Positions 48,971 through 60,123 of a stretch of DNA of 64,000 bases are shown piece after piece (the first letter of the stretch is position 1; every line of letters begins with the position of its first letter). Made by a program: the position numbers and the translations under genes. The stretch covers positions 620,001 through 684,000 of the forward strand of contig NBBA01000009.1 in the NCBI GenBank assembly GCA_002794785.1. Reading direction: 5' to 3'. The notes beneath the pieces were generated by a model. The model was given only the letters and a program-made list of their open reading frames with translations, did no database searches and had not been told where the DNA came from. This stretch comes from Coniferiporia sulphurascens. Its lineage: Eukaryota; Basidiomycota; Agaricomycetes; Hymenochaetales; Hymenochaetaceae.

Positions 48971-50108
48971 TCATATTGCTTGCCTCTGCGCAATCCATTC
49001 TCTGATGAATGTGCTGCTCATCTTCGCTTTCCTTAACATCTCCACATCTTCCACCTCGAGGTTTGCTGAAGTGGCGGAGATGACGTCAATCACGAAGCAA
49101 TGCAAGGAGGGAAGCCCTTTCTCTTCTCGCAGTGTTGCGACTGATATCAATGCACATAAGCCGGGGAGAAATTACGATGATCGAGAGGGACTTACTGGCA
49201 GAAGCGCCGGCCAGAGTCTCCTTGCTTACGACCAGCGCCTGAATGTTCGGATCTACTGCAGTCGGGCCATACACATCGTCAATGGTGACAACGTCGTAAA
49301 ATAAACCCGGCTTGAAAAACTCCATGAACTCGCGAACGCGTCCTATACGAATGTCTAACGTTTCCAGAACCTCCTTGTTCGATTTCTTCTGCAATAACGT
49401 ATCGTCTGGCACAATCCCAGGGGAACAATAAGTACAGGCCACGGATTGTGATTGAAAGGGAACGACGTACCTGTGACACCCACAATGACTTTCTCGTGCG
49501 AGATCCAGGCGGCCATGCTGAGGAGGATCTTATGCCCGGAATGAAGGTGATCAAACGTTCCTCCGAGAGCGACAACAGGAAACGTCGAGGGGAGTGAGTC
49601 TAGCGCCTTTGCCTCCTCCTTACTACATCCCGTTTCCAAACTTCGAGAAGTCTGCACACTGAGCGTGGTGGTGGAAAGGGATGATGTCCACGATGGCAAA
49701 GGATACTTCGTATCATCTGCACGATGAACCTCTATCTAGCAAACGCGCCCGCAATATGAGTTACGAAACATACTCACCTCTTTCCAGACGAAACAGGTGG
49801 TCCCAGCCATTATCTGGGATAAGGACCTCTTCATTCAGACCTCTCAGGAGGACGTCTACGTCGAAAAGTATGCGGTCCGCTTTCTGAGAAACGCGCGTCG
49901 CCTCGACGTATATACACGTCAGCAGCGTCTGAACTTCCCTCCAGCTTTCTGCGTGGCCCAGTTTTGCGTCCGCGTTAAATTGCTCACAGAAGATAATGAC
50001 GAGCAACCGTTTGGTTGTACGCTCAGTCGCCGTAGCAATCGCCGATAAGAATTCGCGTGAGCCATGGAGACTGTCGATTCTCAACGTGAAGATAGACTGG
50101 GTATGCAT
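48971..50108 (-). CDS. CAB4: Phosphopantetheine adenylyltransferase (fungal type)
   Basis: Penultimate enzyme of coenzyme A synthesis, joining 4'-phosphopantetheine and ATP to dephospho-CoA. Exons: 50108-49778, 49731-49471, 49405-49196, 49140-48971, giving 323 aa. The nucleotidyltransferase core has VALGGTFDHLHSGHKILLSMAAW with the T/HxGH adenylyl motif. Then come VTDDTLLQKKSNKEVLETLDIRI, ALVVSKETLAGA (a (V/I)SxET block typical of the eukaryotic form), FVIDVISA, and near the end KMSSTFIREW. The N-terminal about 120 residues are a fungal extension. The start is the first real ATG. The gene has four exons and no frame defects. The next enzyme of the pathway, CAB5, lies 13 kb to the right. Confidence 0.93.
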
Positions 50109-50428
50109 CTTAGTCACTGCATATAGTATGCATATAGATAGCTAGGGGTGCATTGCCGACGTGCTGAGTCGTCGTACGCGCTTCAGGACTCGCAGTCCTA
50201 AATCAGGCTCCTGAAGCTCGGATACAGCCGCACTTCCGATTTATCCCTGAAATGTTGCCACTGCTTCATCAAGGCACTAGAACTTATACATTTCTTACTT
50301 CTTGATTACTCCTAAATTATATGTACTTTAGAATTAGCTCTCAGACCAGGTCGTTACACCGGCGTTTAATCTACACGAAAGGAATTATACGAGATCGATC
50401 GTGTTACTAATCCGGGGATGGAATGGCT
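50109..50428. other. Intergenic, CAB4 / F-box gene
   Basis: About 320 bp upstream of CAB4 and downstream of the F-box gene, both on the minus strand. AT-rich, no ORF of note. Confidence 0.5.
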
Positions 50429-51955
50429 CTAACCGCCAGTGATGCAGTGGGCGCGTGGTAACATACTGATGCGAAGGAGTTTCCAATCACTCTTGAAGTG
50501 CGCATCCGCGCCCAAGGATGCTTCAACCTTGATACCGCGGGTGTTAGATAGCCCCGTAAATGTTCTCCAGAACTCTTCAAACGCTATAGGTGTTCTTCCG
50601 GAGACGTCCGCCTCGGCCTCAGGTAACGGACCAAAGTAGCTTTTAGGTACGAAGAGTCCAATGGACTTCAAGGAAGAGTTATTTTCCGCGTCCAAAAGCG
50701 AGAGCATAAATTCTGAAACAAGCTGCCTCTCCTCCAAGCGGCAGACACGGTCATAATGAGGACGGAGGTACGGGAGATGCACAATGTTGAGTCTGTCAAG
50801 TGCTCGGTGTTTAATACGTATTTTCCTGAGTTGCTGGAAGTCCCCTCTTCTAGGTCCAAGATCTATTGTCAATAAAGTCAGCCCCTCAAACCCGCAGATA
50901 TCTACCTCGTATTCACTAGCGTGGTCGTAAAGCCAACGAAGACGCCGTAACTTGGGGAATGACGTGTGTATAGATGCGGAGGATGGACAGGAAGAAAGAA
51001 ACACAGGGGAATGCATGACGAGGCTGCGTAGACCAGATGCTTGAAAATTCTCCAATACAGACGGATATGTAGGCTTTCCTGTCCTGATTATCAGCACCTT
51101 TAGACTTGGAAGGAAGGCTGGGCGGCGTGTCAATTGCCTCGATATTAAAACCTGAAGAGATGGAGTGCCCCGAAGTAGCTGAAAGAGGGACGAATCAGCC
51201 GCACCAGACCATTCGATTCTGCGTAAATGCCCTTCTTCACAAAGAGCATGTAGCCTTTTGATTACTCCCGCTCCCACTCTACGCCTGTTCAAGCCAAAGA
51301 AATTGGAGAAGACTGAGATATTAGGCGTGTTGTCAAGAATACTGCATAAAGTGTTTGTATTCTCCCGCTCCCAGTATATGTCTTCAGTGGAGACCTCCAC
51401 CCGTTTAACCCAGCGTCCATAGTAATCGTCCTTATCCTGATCCATTCGAAGACGAGACAAGGCGCCAGCAACAATTTTCGCATGTCGCCTACTGCTGATT
51501 AACACGTATTCAAACAGAGACGGCAGAACCAGTTTTCTAAACATCCAGGAGACTTGGCTAATCGCGAGCTTATCCTTCATGGTTTCATCATAAAGTTCCC
51601 GCAGGATGATACCTTCGCTGTCCTCGGAAAAAGCTTCTATTGTGCCATAATCAGATATCGAGAGCGCTCCCGGGATGTACGAAATAAATGCGAATATCTT
51701 GAGCCACAGTTCGGGTGGTAAAGTCCAGGAATAAGAGTTCGTCAAGGACTTCTCAGATCCGCCGGGAAGGTAAACAGCCACTTGTAATTGTGTGCCACGC
51801 ACTGCTTGCAGATAATGATGTACTTGGCTGTCAATTCGAGCCTGATGGCAAATAGGCATTCGGGACGTGCAACTGTAACTTGAGGACGATGTGACAATGA
51901 CTTGCCAAGTGCGATATGAGCAGAGCGTGGTATAAGTTGAAGTAGCAAATCGCAT
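50429..51955 (-). CDS. F-box domain protein (single exon)
   Basis: One uninterrupted exon of 508 aa, unlike its intron-rich neighbours. An F-box-like segment starts near residue 78: WTLPPELWLKIFAFISYIP, then further Leu-rich sequence and a second half ISQVSWMFRKLVLPSLFEYVLIS. The rest is made of irregular Leu-rich repeats (SLKVLIIRTG, GLRSLVMHSPVFL, GLTLLTIDLG, LRKIRIKHRALDRLNIVHLPYL), as in the expanded F-box families of mushroom fungi. It probably acts as a substrate adaptor of an SCF ubiquitin ligase, though many of these are uncharacterised. The start could instead be the ATG at residue 33 (51859), since the first 32 residues are Ser/Thr-rich and less convincing. Confidence 0.75.
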   Translation of the reverse strand: MRFATSTYTTLCSYRTWQVIVTSSSSYSCTSRMPICHQARIDSQVHHYLQAVRGTQLQVAVYLPGGSEKSLTNSYSWTLPPELWLKIFAFISYIPGALSISDYGTIEAFSEDSEGIILRELYDETMKDKLAISQVSWMFRKLVLPSLFEYVLISSRRHAKIVAGALSRLRMDQDKDDYYGRWVKRVEVSTEDIYWERENTNTLCSILDNTPNISVFSNFFGLNRRRVGAGVIKRLHALCEEGHLRRIEWSGAADSSLFQLLRGTPSLQVLISRQLTRRPAFLPSLKVLIIRTGKPTYPSVLENFQASGLRSLVMHSPVFLSSCPSSASIHTSFPKLRRLRWLYDHASEYEVDICGFEGLTLLTIDLGPRRGDFQQLRKIRIKHRALDRLNIVHLPYLRPHYDRVCRLEERQLVSEFMLSLLDAENNSSLKSIGLFVPKSYFGPLPEAEADVSGRTPIAFEEFWRTFTGLSNTRGIKVEASLGADAHFKSDWKLLRISMLPRAHCITGG

Positions 51956-52201
51956 GTCCCGGCATCCATATTTTTATGTAAGCAGTAAGCAGGCAGACGA
52001 ATCTGGGGCATATATTTGTCCCCCTTCCCCCCCAAAAAAATGAAATACAAGTACACGAACCAAGCATAAACGGGTACAAATGTCTTTTGCAGAAGTCATA
52101 AAAATCGTGAAAACGTAGTTACGCGTCATAAAAGGTCGTTGGAAACTCGAAGATGTATTACCAGGATAAAAGGAAACGTGCCAATTGAATCATCTCATTT
52201 A

Positions 52202-53917
52202 TCACGTCCGTGAACGAGGAGATATCTTGCTTGCATGCAAATCTTTCACGTCGAAAAACAGACTGAAGCCAAAAGTCAAGGAAAGAAAGGATGCCAGAGC
52301 CGTTGCGACGTTGTATCCATCACACCTGTTGATCACTTTATTTAACTGGAAGATCGAGATCAAGAGCGTAGGACCTACCAGCCCTCAAATTGGCCCACGG
52401 GGCAGCGCTTTCCAAGGAGAATCACGACAAATTCAGCGGCCCAGAGGAGGAGGAGTACAATATCGAAGATAAGCAGTCGCTTGAGATGCTTCCTTGCCAG
52501 CTTCCACTGACGTTCCATCGCTAGTCCCTCGAATATGCCCCGTCGTCTTTTGCCATTGTGTTCGAGAGCTGAACCAGTTCCTTCTTCGTCGCCTTTGTCA
52601 CCTTTACTCCCCAATCCACTGAACATGGAGGGATCGACAATAAGGTTGACCTGAACGCCACTACCATTATCGTGTTTCCCACCTCTACCCTTCTTCGCAC
52701 GTTTCTTCTCCCTAGCTCCAGGGAATCCTTGGACAGGAAGGACTTTCATACCGGCTAATTCATCTTGGGCCATTCCCGACTTGCGCTTGCCCGCGCAACA
52801 ACACGGACGTAATACGAAGAGGTATATAATGAGCAGGACACTGATGACCGATAAGAAATAGAGCAAATAGGCGGGGACGGTTCCCTTTGGAGGGGGGTTT
52901 CCAACTGGCTTTATGAGCTACAAAAGTTAGGTGCAATATTCCGTGAGTATTGCAAACAGTGAATCATATGAGAAAACATACAAGTGCGGAGTACAGAGAT
53001 GCTATAGTAGCACCTAGCGCAAACGTACCTTGTGCCCACCGCAAGGCGATACGCTTCTTGGGTCCGACAGTAATAAGGTTTCCATCTGTATTTACGCTTC
53101 CTACGATGTTGGCCTCATCGCGCCAACTGTCATCCTTCGTAGCGCTCGACCCAAATTCCTTTTCGAGTAGTTTCAAGCGTTCCTCCCTGATCTCCGGAGG
53201 TATGTCAACCATACGCCCATCGTCGTTAGTAGACCATGGCAAAAGGTTACGATGAGAACCGTTCGAAGCGGACTGGGGCTGAGAGAGGGAGTAAAGGCTA
53301 CCACGCGATGGTGAGAATTGCGTTGATTCATAAGGCTGAAAAGGATCAAAGGGGGACTGCAGCGTATTAGAATGGGCCAGGGGTTTCTGTTTCTTGTACC
53401 AATCCCTAGACCACTCGGGAAAGGTGGATATGTCTACCCCAGCTTCGTCAGGGGAGTTCTGATGTTCGACATCCCACAAGTTGTTGGAAGAGCGAGCCGA
53501 GTCTGGACTAACGGGCGGCTGAGAAATGCGAGGGGGAGGAAGGGAGGGTAGTCGATATGTGGGCGTTGCAGGACCCAGACTCGGAGAAGGCACATGCGAC
53601 GAGCTGCTTCCTCCGGAAGCGAGCGATGGTGGGGTCAGATATGAATCCCTTCTGCTAAAAGAGAAACGCCTCGGCGGCGTAGATGGGAAGTCAGGATATT
53701 GGCTATCATTCATGCCTGGGCGCATATTGTCTGCATTGTTCCGCGGTATTATTCTTGCGTAATCTGCAAGGTCGAGTGCCTCGAAAGATACGTCCGACAC
53801 ATCGCCCCGCTGTCTTTGCATTGCACCCTGTCTGTAAGATTCAAACTCCAGAGGAGACCAGGGCCTGCGAAAATGCGAAGGTGGGGGTGGAGAATCCAGC
53901 CGGTGAGGAGAATACAT
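52202..53917 (-). CDS. Hypothetical four-TM membrane protein with long disordered N-terminus
   Basis: No named family is recognised. Exons: 53917-52982, 52917-52379, 52325-52202, giving 532 aa. The first about 290 residues are rich in Ser, Pro and Arg, with short motifs such as RRFSFSRRDSYLTPPS that look like kinase sites. A conserved-looking stretch MVDIPPEIREERLKLLEKEF precedes four likely membrane helices: about 295-315 (ALRWAQGTFALGATIASLYSALL), 327-348 (AYLLYFLSVISVLLIIYLFVL), a helix in the second half of exon 2 (LLIFDIVLLLLWAAEFVVILL), and one in exon 3 (YNVATALASFLSLTFGFSLFFDV). Cys-rich CCCAGKRKSG follows helix 2. Exon 3 is needed for helix 4, and its junction GW-CDGYN keeps frame. 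It could be a fungal-specific organiser or sensor; the function is unknown. It is divergent to ATG15. Confidence 0.8.
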
Positions 53918-54200
53918 TGTTCGATGGTCATACAAAGTCGTGAAAGTCAAAAGTCATAGGAGGGTCGTGACCGGTCAGTATCGTGAGGTAGGAATGATGC
54001 TACAGTCGTTAAAGTATAAAATAGAGAAGGAGCGCAACGTGAGGGGAAGAAGCACTAAACCTCGAGTCCGATTATGATAGGGGCTCCGCGTACTGGTTGT
54101 GGAATCGTGGATGCCACTTACCATAACGAATGCTCTCTGACTTTTGCGCTTACAGCGGTCTACGACTCTTTAGATGCCGCCATAACATAGAGCACGACGG

Positions 54201-55618
54201 ATGTCCTCTCTTCTACATTTCTTATGTCTACTTTCCTTGTCTTTGGTCTATTTCTGGGGGTTAACTGGCGTCTCGCGCCCGGACACGTCCCAGTTGCCTG
54301 CTGTGCAACGTCCCCATGCTCTTGCATTTCGTCTAGTGGGGGACCACTCGTCACGAACACACAACGGGATCGCTCTCACCATAAACGACAGAACTGATGG
54401 GGATGCCTCTCCAACACTTCTAACACGTCCGACGACGGTCTACAGGTCACGGACAACCGACGAGTTTATGAAGGCACGGTCCAGCGCTGAACATGTGCCG
54501 ATTGAATGGAACAAAGTTGATGTTGAGGGGCCAAACATTGAAGACAGGCATACGCTTCAACAATTGGCGATGATGTCAGGGAATGCGTATGCACTTCCCG
54601 GCCAGAAGAATTGGTATGACCTCGACGAAGCCTGGAATACGGTAAGTCAATACTAGCTCGTCTAACTTAAGCATAATGCTCACAATCAGCCCCGAAGTCG
54701 CTGCCATTTGGCTGGGAGGACGCCTCGGATGGATTCCGAGGGCACGTCTTCGTCTCGTCCGATAATTCGACAGTAATCTTGTCGATTAAGGGCACAACAC
54801 TTCCCCTCCAGGGACCAACGTCGAAAAAAGATAAATTCAACGACAATCTACTTTTTTCTTGCTGTTGCGCGCGCGTGGATCTCACATGGGTATTTGCGAC
54901 TGTATGCGATTGCTTTTCCAAAAACTGGAAATGCGACAATACCTGTTTGTCGAAAGCTTTGGTGGAAGAAAGCTTGTTCTATTCTGTAGGAGTTGTGAGT
55001 ACACTGACTTGCTTTTTGCCTCAATATTCTCATATTGTTCCTCTGCAGAATCTGTACACCAATTTGACGAGTCTCTATCCGTCGGCCAATATCTGGCTTA
55101 CTGGGCACTCTCTTGGTGGAGCACTCGCCGCTTTACTTGGATTGACGTTTGGAGTTCCTGCGGTCGCCTTCGAGTCGCCCGGTGAGCGTCTTGCAGCGTC
55201 TCACCTTTCTCTTCCTATGCCGCCGGAAGCTCCTATCACACACGTATACCATAATGCCGACCCAATTCCGCAGGGGACCTGTACTGGTATAGGAAGCGTC
55301 TGCGCACAATCGGGATACGCCCTTGAGACAGGGTGTCATCTGGGGAAAAAGATTGTGTATGACACGATGGCGCAATACGGTTGGCGAGCGGATGTTTTTA
55401 AACACACTATCCGCGAGGTTATTACGAAAGTACTTGCGGACGAACGTGAGTGGGAACCAGGAAGGCAGGTGCCCCTGGCTCAAGATGAAGATGAAGACTG
55501 CCTGGTGCGTCCTAATGCGTGTGTTTCTCCAATTTAACGCCCCAACTTGACTCGACTCCTTTTAAAGGACTGTTATAAATGGGAGTTCGGTGATTTCAAG
55601 GACAAACTTTTCCCTTAG
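54201..55618 (+). CDS. ATG15: Autophagic/vacuolar lipase ATG15
   Basis: Class 3 lipase that breaks down autophagic and MVB vesicles in the vacuole. Exons: 54201-54641, 54698-54994, 55049-55504, 55568-55618, giving 414 aa. An N-terminal signal-anchor helix (about residues 4-22) fits the single-pass type II topology known for Atg15. The family block SLPFGWEDASDGFRGHVFVS...STVILSIKGTTLP precedes a Cys-rich segment (CCCARVDLTWVFATVCDC). The lipase motif GHSLGG has nucleophile S267. D317 in YHNADPIPQGTC and H343 in TGCHLGKK are the likely triad partners. The last exon adds DCYKWEFGDF, conserved in the family. The acceptor of exon 2 (GAAG) is the only one that restores the conserved FGWED frame. 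Confidence 0.95.
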
Positions 55619-55713
55619 CACCACTATTATTTATCCATTGTACTCGAATTACAAGCAACCCCGTACAATTATAGTTGACGCAACCATTATACATTTCCAT
55701 CTTACAAATTGCA

Positions 55714-57569
55714 TTAATTTCCTGTTGAATCTAGTGAAGTCTCCGTGAAGGAACGGAAAGTGTTGCCACCGATACAATTACCTTGTACGAATACCTTAAG
55801 TATATTTCTGTTGTCGCCACCAAACAAGAATCGTTCGAGTAATTCGTCGAGCTCTTTCTGAGCCTTTTCGCGATCATATTGGCTAGCGCCATCTTCGACT
55901 CCCAAAGATTCCTTCTGAACACTCCATATTGCAGGGTTCGCCGTTTCGGGGCGCGTGCTCACAAGAAGTGCGTCGAAGCATTTCCCCGGTACAAAGGAAC
56001 CGATTTTGTCCTCCATACAGCAAAGAGATGCACCACCCATCGTAGCAAGGTATAGAAGTGTTGCGATGGAGAGCTGTTTATTTGCGAATACCGTGCGTGC
56101 ATCCGAGGGGGGCGTGACCACAGCAGATTGGACTGCGACCATCTTGGAGCACATAGAAGCGTGCTGTATTACGGTGAGAATGGAAGGAGAGAACCCGCCC
56201 GACACGTCAGTACCAAGGCCGACCTATTGAAACGGAGTCCATGAGCCTTAAGAAACATTAGATATTGTATGTAGCGCCTACCTTGATACCTCTGTCAAGC
56301 ATTTCACCAACTTTCGCCATTCCGCTCCTCAAATTAAAATTGCTTGTAGGACAATGACTGATACCGGCGCCCTTTTCTTTGATCAATGTCAATTCATCGC
56401 TTTCCAAATGCACCGCATGCGCCAGGATGGTCCTTTCGCCTAACAATCCGTGCTTTCGGTATACGTCTGCGTAAGAAGTGCACTCCGGAAACAGTTCCTT
56501 CGTAAATGCAATCTCGCCCTTGTTTTCTGATATATGCGTTTGAACAACCAGTGTATTGTCGGCCATCGCCAAATCGCCGAGGGCACGAAGAAGATCGCTG
56601 CTGCAAGAGATAGCGAAGCGAGGAGTAATGACAGGATGTACCAAATCGGACTTCAGGGAACGGATGTAGGCTATTAGCCTCTTCGTCGCCTCCAAAGATT
56701 TTTCCGTAGATGATTCGCGATAGTAGTCAGGGCAGTTACGATTCATGTTACATTTCTGGGTAAGCCTCAGTGAAGTGTCCACATGTTCTTGAAATACGCG
56801 CTACTCACCCCTACAAGTGCGCGTTGGCCTGCGTTTTGATGAAATGTGAGAAAGTTCGGAATGCAGGACTATCCTAGAGCGGTTTACCTTGCTTTAATAC
56901 AACATCAGCCAGTACCTTTGTAGACTCAAGATGCAGAGATCCGTAATAGCAACAGGTAGTCGTCTGCAGAGTAGGCCGGTAAAGTCTCGTATTTAGGAAT
57001 TCCCGCACAGTTGGCACTCACACCACAATCAATGAACCGCTGAACCACTCCTGGATAAACCCTTTTCGCAAAGTCAACGTTTTCGAAGCGGGACTCCATT
57101 GGAAAGGTGACGTTCTCGAGCCAGTCAAGAAGCTCATATTGCTGTCCGCTGTATTCTGTTTGTTTACTAGGCGGACGGAAAGAGCTATGAAGTCAAGCAT
57201 CGAACCTTCCCATGTTGGGGACTTGAGGGGCATGCTATTGACAACTCAGCTCATATATCTCGATTTGTTAAAGGTATACCAGCTCACTGTATGTGTGTCG
57301 ACAAAACCTGGCAAGATGAATTCGCCATCTTTGAGCTCGGTCAAGGCGATATACACCTCGCTGCCGGCAGATACTTGGATTTCTGGGAGTTTCCGTTCAA
57401 TGACCTCCCGTAACTGATCCGGCTCGACATCTGGTTCAATCCATGATATGTGTCCCGTCGGATCAACTGCAATGAGTGCCCGCGGAAAGGCCGAGTACGA
57501 TGTGAGACTTTCAGGGCTTATTACTGCGCCATAGTACACCGAAACTGTAGAGAGAGGGGTGTCGGACAT
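55714..57569 (-). CDS. GUD1: Guanine deaminase
   Basis: Zinc amidohydrolase that turns guanine into xanthine and ammonia in purine salvage and catabolism. Exons: 57569-57288, 57234-57206, 57148-57022, 56963-56888, 56828-56809 (20 nt), 56755-56282, 56223-55714, giving 505 aa. Metal ligands are H93 and H95 in FVDTHTHAPQ (split by intron 1). Further hallmarks are the HISENKGE block, the AHAVHLESDE block, and GLGTDVSGGFSPS with the metal-binding aspartate. TTTCCYYGS and KCNMNRNCPDYY are also typical of guanine deaminase. The 20-nt exon supplies QRALVG, which belongs to the conserved GQRALVGK block. It is divergent to GPI10 with 200 bp between starts. Confidence 0.94.
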
Positions 57570-57769
57570 GCTGAGACAGTGAGAACGTCTAGTCGTCGAT
57601 GGAAGCTGATTCGATCCTGGCCAGCGAGTCGTACGGAGAACACGAACAACAGAAATCCGAAATTTTGAAAGTCAAGAGGATTATATACGCGTGTGTGATA
57701 AGGCTAGAATCTCAGCAGGCCTATGTAGGGCTTCCGCGCGCGCGCCCGTCGGAACCGCGCGTCCCCTGC

Positions 57770-59674
57770 ATGACGACCTCACTACCAAACGTCTCGATTA
57801 CACTCATAGCTTTACTTTGGCGAATTCTAATTGCTGCATCGACCCGTACATTTTTTCAGCCTGACGAGTTCTACCAGAGTCTCGAAATTGCTCACCATGC
57901 TGTCTTCGGATACGGTCACCTCACATGGGAATGGACCGCGTCCCCGCCCATCCGCAGCATAGTCTTTCCCTCACTATACGTCCCAGTCTATTGGATTCTG
58001 AAAATTACCGGTTGGGAAAATAGTAACGCGCTGGTGTGTTTGCAGTCCATGCTACGATACAATCTGACAAGCCGGCAAGATTGTTGCGCCGAAAGTGTTC
58101 CAGGGAATAATTGCCGCAATAACAGACATTAGCACCCGCGAGCTAGCCCGGCAGATCTTAGGAGAGCGCTATGCGGATGTTGCTGTAAATGTTAATCTGC
58201 TCATATCGTCATTGTATTCTGACCTTACCAAAGTTCGTACTCTCACTAACCTCGTTCTTCCACATCCTTGCCTTGGGACGGACACTTTCTAATTCTGTGG
58301 AGACCTCTCTAACAACTATGGCCCTTTGTTTCTGGCCTTGGCACTCTGTCGGAAACCGCAGGTATGCTATTTTTTATTTATTCGTCGGAAGTACGCTGAC
58401 GTTTGTAGACAGTTGCAATACGCAATGGGATTTGCCGCATTAAGTTGTTTGGTTCGTCCCACCAGTGCAGTTATGTGGAGTTTTTTGTTCGTCGAACTCT
58501 TACGGCGCTGTCGAGCGAATGCAAGTTCTCTCAAGACGCTTCTTCTTGTCTCTTTGACTACAGCGTAGGATGGATTTCTCCTTTCTCTAAGCATAACTCA
58601 ACATGTTGATCATCCCCCCTTAGGATACTGGCTTCGGGTTTCCTTCTTTTCATTGATAGTTGGTACTTCGGTGGCCTGACTTTCACTCCTCTTAATTTTT
58701 TCCTTACAAACCTCTCGTCTGTCTCGCTGTTTTACGGGCGAGCACCGTGGCACTACTATATCACCCAAGGTCTCCCAATACTTCTGAACATATGTCTTCC
58801 TCTCTTAGTCGATGGTGTCTGGAGAATCTCGGCAAAAGGTCTCAGACACGAACGAGTGTTGCTGGCTCTAACTGTATGGACGGTCGCTGTGTACTCGCTC
58901 TTGGGCCACAAAGAGTGGCGTTTCATACATCCTGTTCTTCCCATCATGTACCTCATATCCGCGAAATCGCTCGTTGACTACGACCATCGGAACGGCTCAC
59001 GTAAAGTAGTCAATGGTATGAAGGCGAAGACACTAAGGGGCTCCCGAATTGCCCTTCTTCTTCTAGGAGTCCTCCCTGGGATTTATACTACTCTGTTCCA
59101 CAGTTCGGCGCAAGTCAACGTCATGGCATACCTCAGAACACTTGACCCGAGCGTTCTTCGATCTGTCGGTTTCCTTATGCCATGTCATTCCGTTCCCTGG
59201 CAAGTCTCCCTCCACAAACCGGGGCTCTCGGGAGGTCGCCTATGGGCTTTAGGCTGCGAACCACCTTCATAGTAATTACCCATACTCGCACGTGCTGTTC
59301 GGTTTCTGATCAACATGCTCTTCTGTAGTGGCCAAAATCTCTCTGAATATCGTGATCAAACCGATATATTTTATGCGTCGCCGCTGGGATATCTCAAGGG
59401 CAATTTTCCAGATTATGTAGATCCTGCTTTCCCGTCCTCTCCGTTCCCTTCGACGTTGCCGGGCAGTACTTCCCTCATAGACAAGTGGGATCATCGTTGG
59501 CCGTCCCACCTGGTCTTCTTTGGTGCGCTGACAGGTGGGGTAGAAGAAGGCCGTGAGATACAGCAATACTTTGAAAACTTGGGTTATGTAGAAGTGTGGA
59601 CAAAGGGAAATGGACTGGAGGAGGATAGGAGGCGAAGGGGAGGAGTCAAAGTCTGGCAATGGCAAAGAAACTGA
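57770..59674 (+). CDS. GPI10: GPI mannosyltransferase 3 (GPI10/PIG-B)
   Basis: GT22-family ER membrane enzyme that adds the third mannose to the GPI anchor precursor. Exons: 57770-58033, 58080-58184, 58234-58361, 58409-58564, 58624-59271, 59329-59674, giving 548 aa. The N-terminal luminal loop has FFQPDEFYQSLEIAHHAVFGYGHLTWEW, the PIG-B signature with the catalytic-type DE pair. APKVFQGIIAAITD, FHILALGRTLSNS and RPTSAVMW follow. The family motif HKEWRFIHPVLP is in exon 5. Many hydrophobic segments fit a multi-pass topology. The C-terminal luminal part reads SPLGYLKGNFPDYVDPAFP and FFGALTG. A CG-rich alternating tract lies just upstream of the ATG. Confidence 0.94.
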
Positions 59675-60123
59675 TCCAAAATGTCTGTGGTACTTGTTCC
59701 ATACAATTCATATGAGTATAATACATGCGGTGGGAGTCTAGCAGCAAGCATTAGTTTGCTTGATCATATCGTTGCAAGGAAGTCCTTTATGGGGCCGATT
59801 ACGGCCGTAATATAATATTTCCAGAGGGAAGTAAATATGGGACGAATTTGAAAAGTCGGCCTTGAAGAGAGCTACTAATGTTCGGATTGATTGTGGATCG
59901 CTGTTGACTTGAGGCTATTTCTTGCAGCCGTGAAGAGTAATTCAAGGGGAACTGAGTGATGAGTAAACCATCCGGGTACTCCTCATACCTTCCATTACCA
60001 ACTCAGAGGTATCTTACATCCTTCCCTTGTTAGCCCACAAGCAATTAGAAATCTCCTAAGTAAACATACATACGAAAAGACTAGTAACTCGAATAAAAGT
60101 ACGGACGTAGGGATCGTGCCCAC
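59675..60123. other. Convergent intergenic region, GPI10 / GID5
   Basis: About 450 bp between converging stops, AT-rich, no gene. Confidence 0.5.

Noticed and set aside
49021..49060. Apparent frameshift near the C-terminus of CAB4
   Set aside because: On re-reading the bases the frame is continuous to KMSSTFIREWIAQRQAI; the shift came from my own skipped bases.
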